DNA from: Rhizobium sp. 2MFCol3.1
GTDB lineage: Bacteria; Pseudomonadota; Alphaproteobacteria; Rhizobiales; Rhizobiaceae
DNA length: 64,000 nt
Reading direction: 5' to 3'
NCBI RefSeq assembly: GCF_000377565.1
Contig: NZ_KB898367.1
Location: 62,001 to 126,000, forward strand
Part shown: piece by piece, positions 63,134 through 64,000 of the stretch
How the letters are laid out: each line of letters opens with the position of its first letter
How positions within the stretch are numbered: position 1 is the first letter of the stretch
The notes under the pieces: generated by a model
Seen by the model: the letters and a program-made list of their open reading frames with translations, nothing else
What the model was told of the DNA's origin: nothing
Databases searched by the model: none
Position numbers and translations under genes: made by a program

Positions 63134-64000
63134 TGCTGGCCTCATCGCTTTCGGCCGTCGACCACTCCGAGACGCGGGCGAGGTGATCGTAATCGCCGCC
63201 GAACTCGAATTGCTGGGCGGGAATAAGCCGCGAGGTGAAACCCTTCTCGCCGGATTGCAGCAGCGCCACGAATTTCACCAGCTGATCGATGGAATCGCCA
63301 GCAAGTTCGATCGCCGATTTTGCCTTGTCGCTGCGCGCCGAGAATTCGTTGTTGACGGTGTCGACCTGAAACCGGCTTCCCGGCCGCAGCCGCACATAGA
63401 GCAGGTCCTGTGGCACCAACTTGCCCGCATCCATGAACCCACCGGCCTTCAGCACCTCGGCCTCCAGCGCCAGCTGCGGATCGAGCAACGCGCGCGCCTG
63501 CGCGGGCGAGGGGTTGTAGCCCGTCTTGTAGTCGATCAGATCGGCGGAGTGCGGCCCGGTGATGTCGATCCGGTCGGCAACGCCGCTGAGCCGGATATCG
63601 ACCTGCTCGAGCTGCATGGCGCCGCGCACTTCCGTCAGCGTCCGCTGAAGCCCCGGCCGCCGCTCTGCTTCCCAGGCGAGGAACGAGCGCGCCACCTCGC
63701 GGAAACGCGGACGCCAGACGGCATCGATGTGCGCGGGCAGCTGCTCCATGTCGAACAGCTCGGTGAGGATGCGCTCCATGGCCGCCGTTCCGTCAGGCGT
63801 GCCGGCGATGTTGCCCTCGCGAATGAACCGGTCGATGATCTTGTGATAGAGCGTCCCGCGCTCGGCAGCCCCGGGGTCGCGGTTGAAGGCATCGACGGCG
63901 TCGAGCTTTAGAACGCGGCGCGCATAGATCGCATAGGGGTCACGCCGAAGCCGGCCGACCTCGCTGAACGAGTAGGATTTCGGCTGCACCTCGCGCGGCG
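63123..64000 (-). CDS. addB: Double-strand break repair protein AddB, C-terminal part (5' end outside window)
   Basis: The frame is open to base 64000, so about 290 C-terminal residues are seen of a protein normally over 1,000 residues. The part seen is the PD-(D/E)XK nuclease domain, with SFSEVGRLRRDPYAIYARRVL (split as SFSEV and RRDPYAIYA), GTLYHKIIDRF and the catalytic ADLIDYKTGYNPSP. I see no cysteine cluster of the kind that holds the Fe-S cluster in Firmicute AddB; rhizobial AddB lacks it. The stop overlaps the addA start by 8-11 bp. Confidence 0.93.
   Translation of the reverse strand, partial: PREVQPKSYSFSEVGRLRRDPYAIYARRVLKLDAVDAFNRDPGAAERGTLYHKIIDRFIREGNIAGTPDGTAAMERILTELFDMEQLPAHIDAVWRPRFREVARSFLAWEAERRPGLQRTLTEVRGAMQLEQVDIRLSGVADRIDITGPHSADLIDYKTGYNPSPAQARALLDPQLALEAEVLKAGGFMDAGKLVPQDLLYVRLRPGSRFQVDTVNNEFSARSDKAKSAIELAGDSIDQLVKFVALLQSGEKGFTSRLIPAQQFEFGGDYDHLARVSEWSTAESDEASNDE

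Overview
The window is a stretch of an alphaproteobacterial main chromosome, almost certainly Rhizobiales and closest in gene content and order to the Rhizobium/Agrobacterium group. The markers are a cyclic beta-1,2-glucan synthase (ndvB/chvB type), the large NAD-glutamate dehydrogenase, a DUF1013 (TrcR) regulator, an intracellular PHB depolymerase and the syntenic block parB-parA-rsmG-mnmG-mnmE-rho-hemJ-hemE / ppsR-maf-aroE-coaE-dnaQ-secB. It is GC-rich, densely coded and housekeeping. I see no rRNA, tRNA, IS element, prophage or CRISPR array. The only gene that looks accessory is a small secreted nuclease near 21.3 kb.

Layout. 1-4.6 kb: 3' end of ndvB, a strong intercistronic hairpin, and an OpgC-type acyltransferase (osmoregulated periplasmic glucan synthesis and decoration). 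4.7-15.1 kb: a possible 39-codon gene, asd, a MltB-like lytic transglycosylase, beta-carbonic anhydrase, pdxY, NAD-GDH and a UMF1-type MFS transporter. 15.1-21 kb, minus strand: purH, a heparinase II/III-like protein, rsmB and htpX. 21-25.5 kb: a DUF1674 protein, the nuclease, acsA, trcR and yggS. 25.7-29.9 kb: leuS-lptE-holA operon.

29.9-42.8 kb is the replication-origin neighbourhood. The genes from parB to hemE all read left and those from ppsR to dnaQ all read right, diverging from a 402-bp gap between hemE and ppsR. This gap has an AT-rich stretch and several DnaA-box-like 9-mers and is proposed as oriC. Five sites that match or nearly match the 16-bp parS consensus TGTTTCACGTGAAACA flank it: a perfect copy inside the rsmG coding sequence, two in the mnmG-mnmE gap, one inside the start of aroE, and one outlier near 24.8 kb. 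With parA and parB encoded 7-9 kb away, this forms a complete chromosome-segregation module.

42.8-49.4 kb: secB and fxsA (minus), then a tightly overlapping operon timA-mltA-smr-xre, and gyrB with its own promoter and terminator. 49.4-53.9 kb: nitroreductase, FAH-family hydrolase, phaZ, DUF2852 and a YgjP-like metallopeptidase. 54.1-59.1 kb: the trpF-trpB-trpA-accD-folC string (tryptophan, fatty acid and folate biosynthesis). 59.2-64 kb, minus strand: trxA, addA and the 3' end of addB (recombination helicase-nuclease).

No wholly unknown multi-gene system is evident. The most interesting signals are the parS/oriC architecture (including parS sequences written into codons of rsmG and aroE), the ndvB-opgC tetraloop hairpin, a MltA-family protein with no visible export signal in an operon with Smr and XRE proteins, an AccD that has lost three of four zinc-ribbon cysteines, and a conserved-looking micro-ORF upstream of asd. 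All functional statements rest on reading the sequence and on family knowledge; no database search was run.
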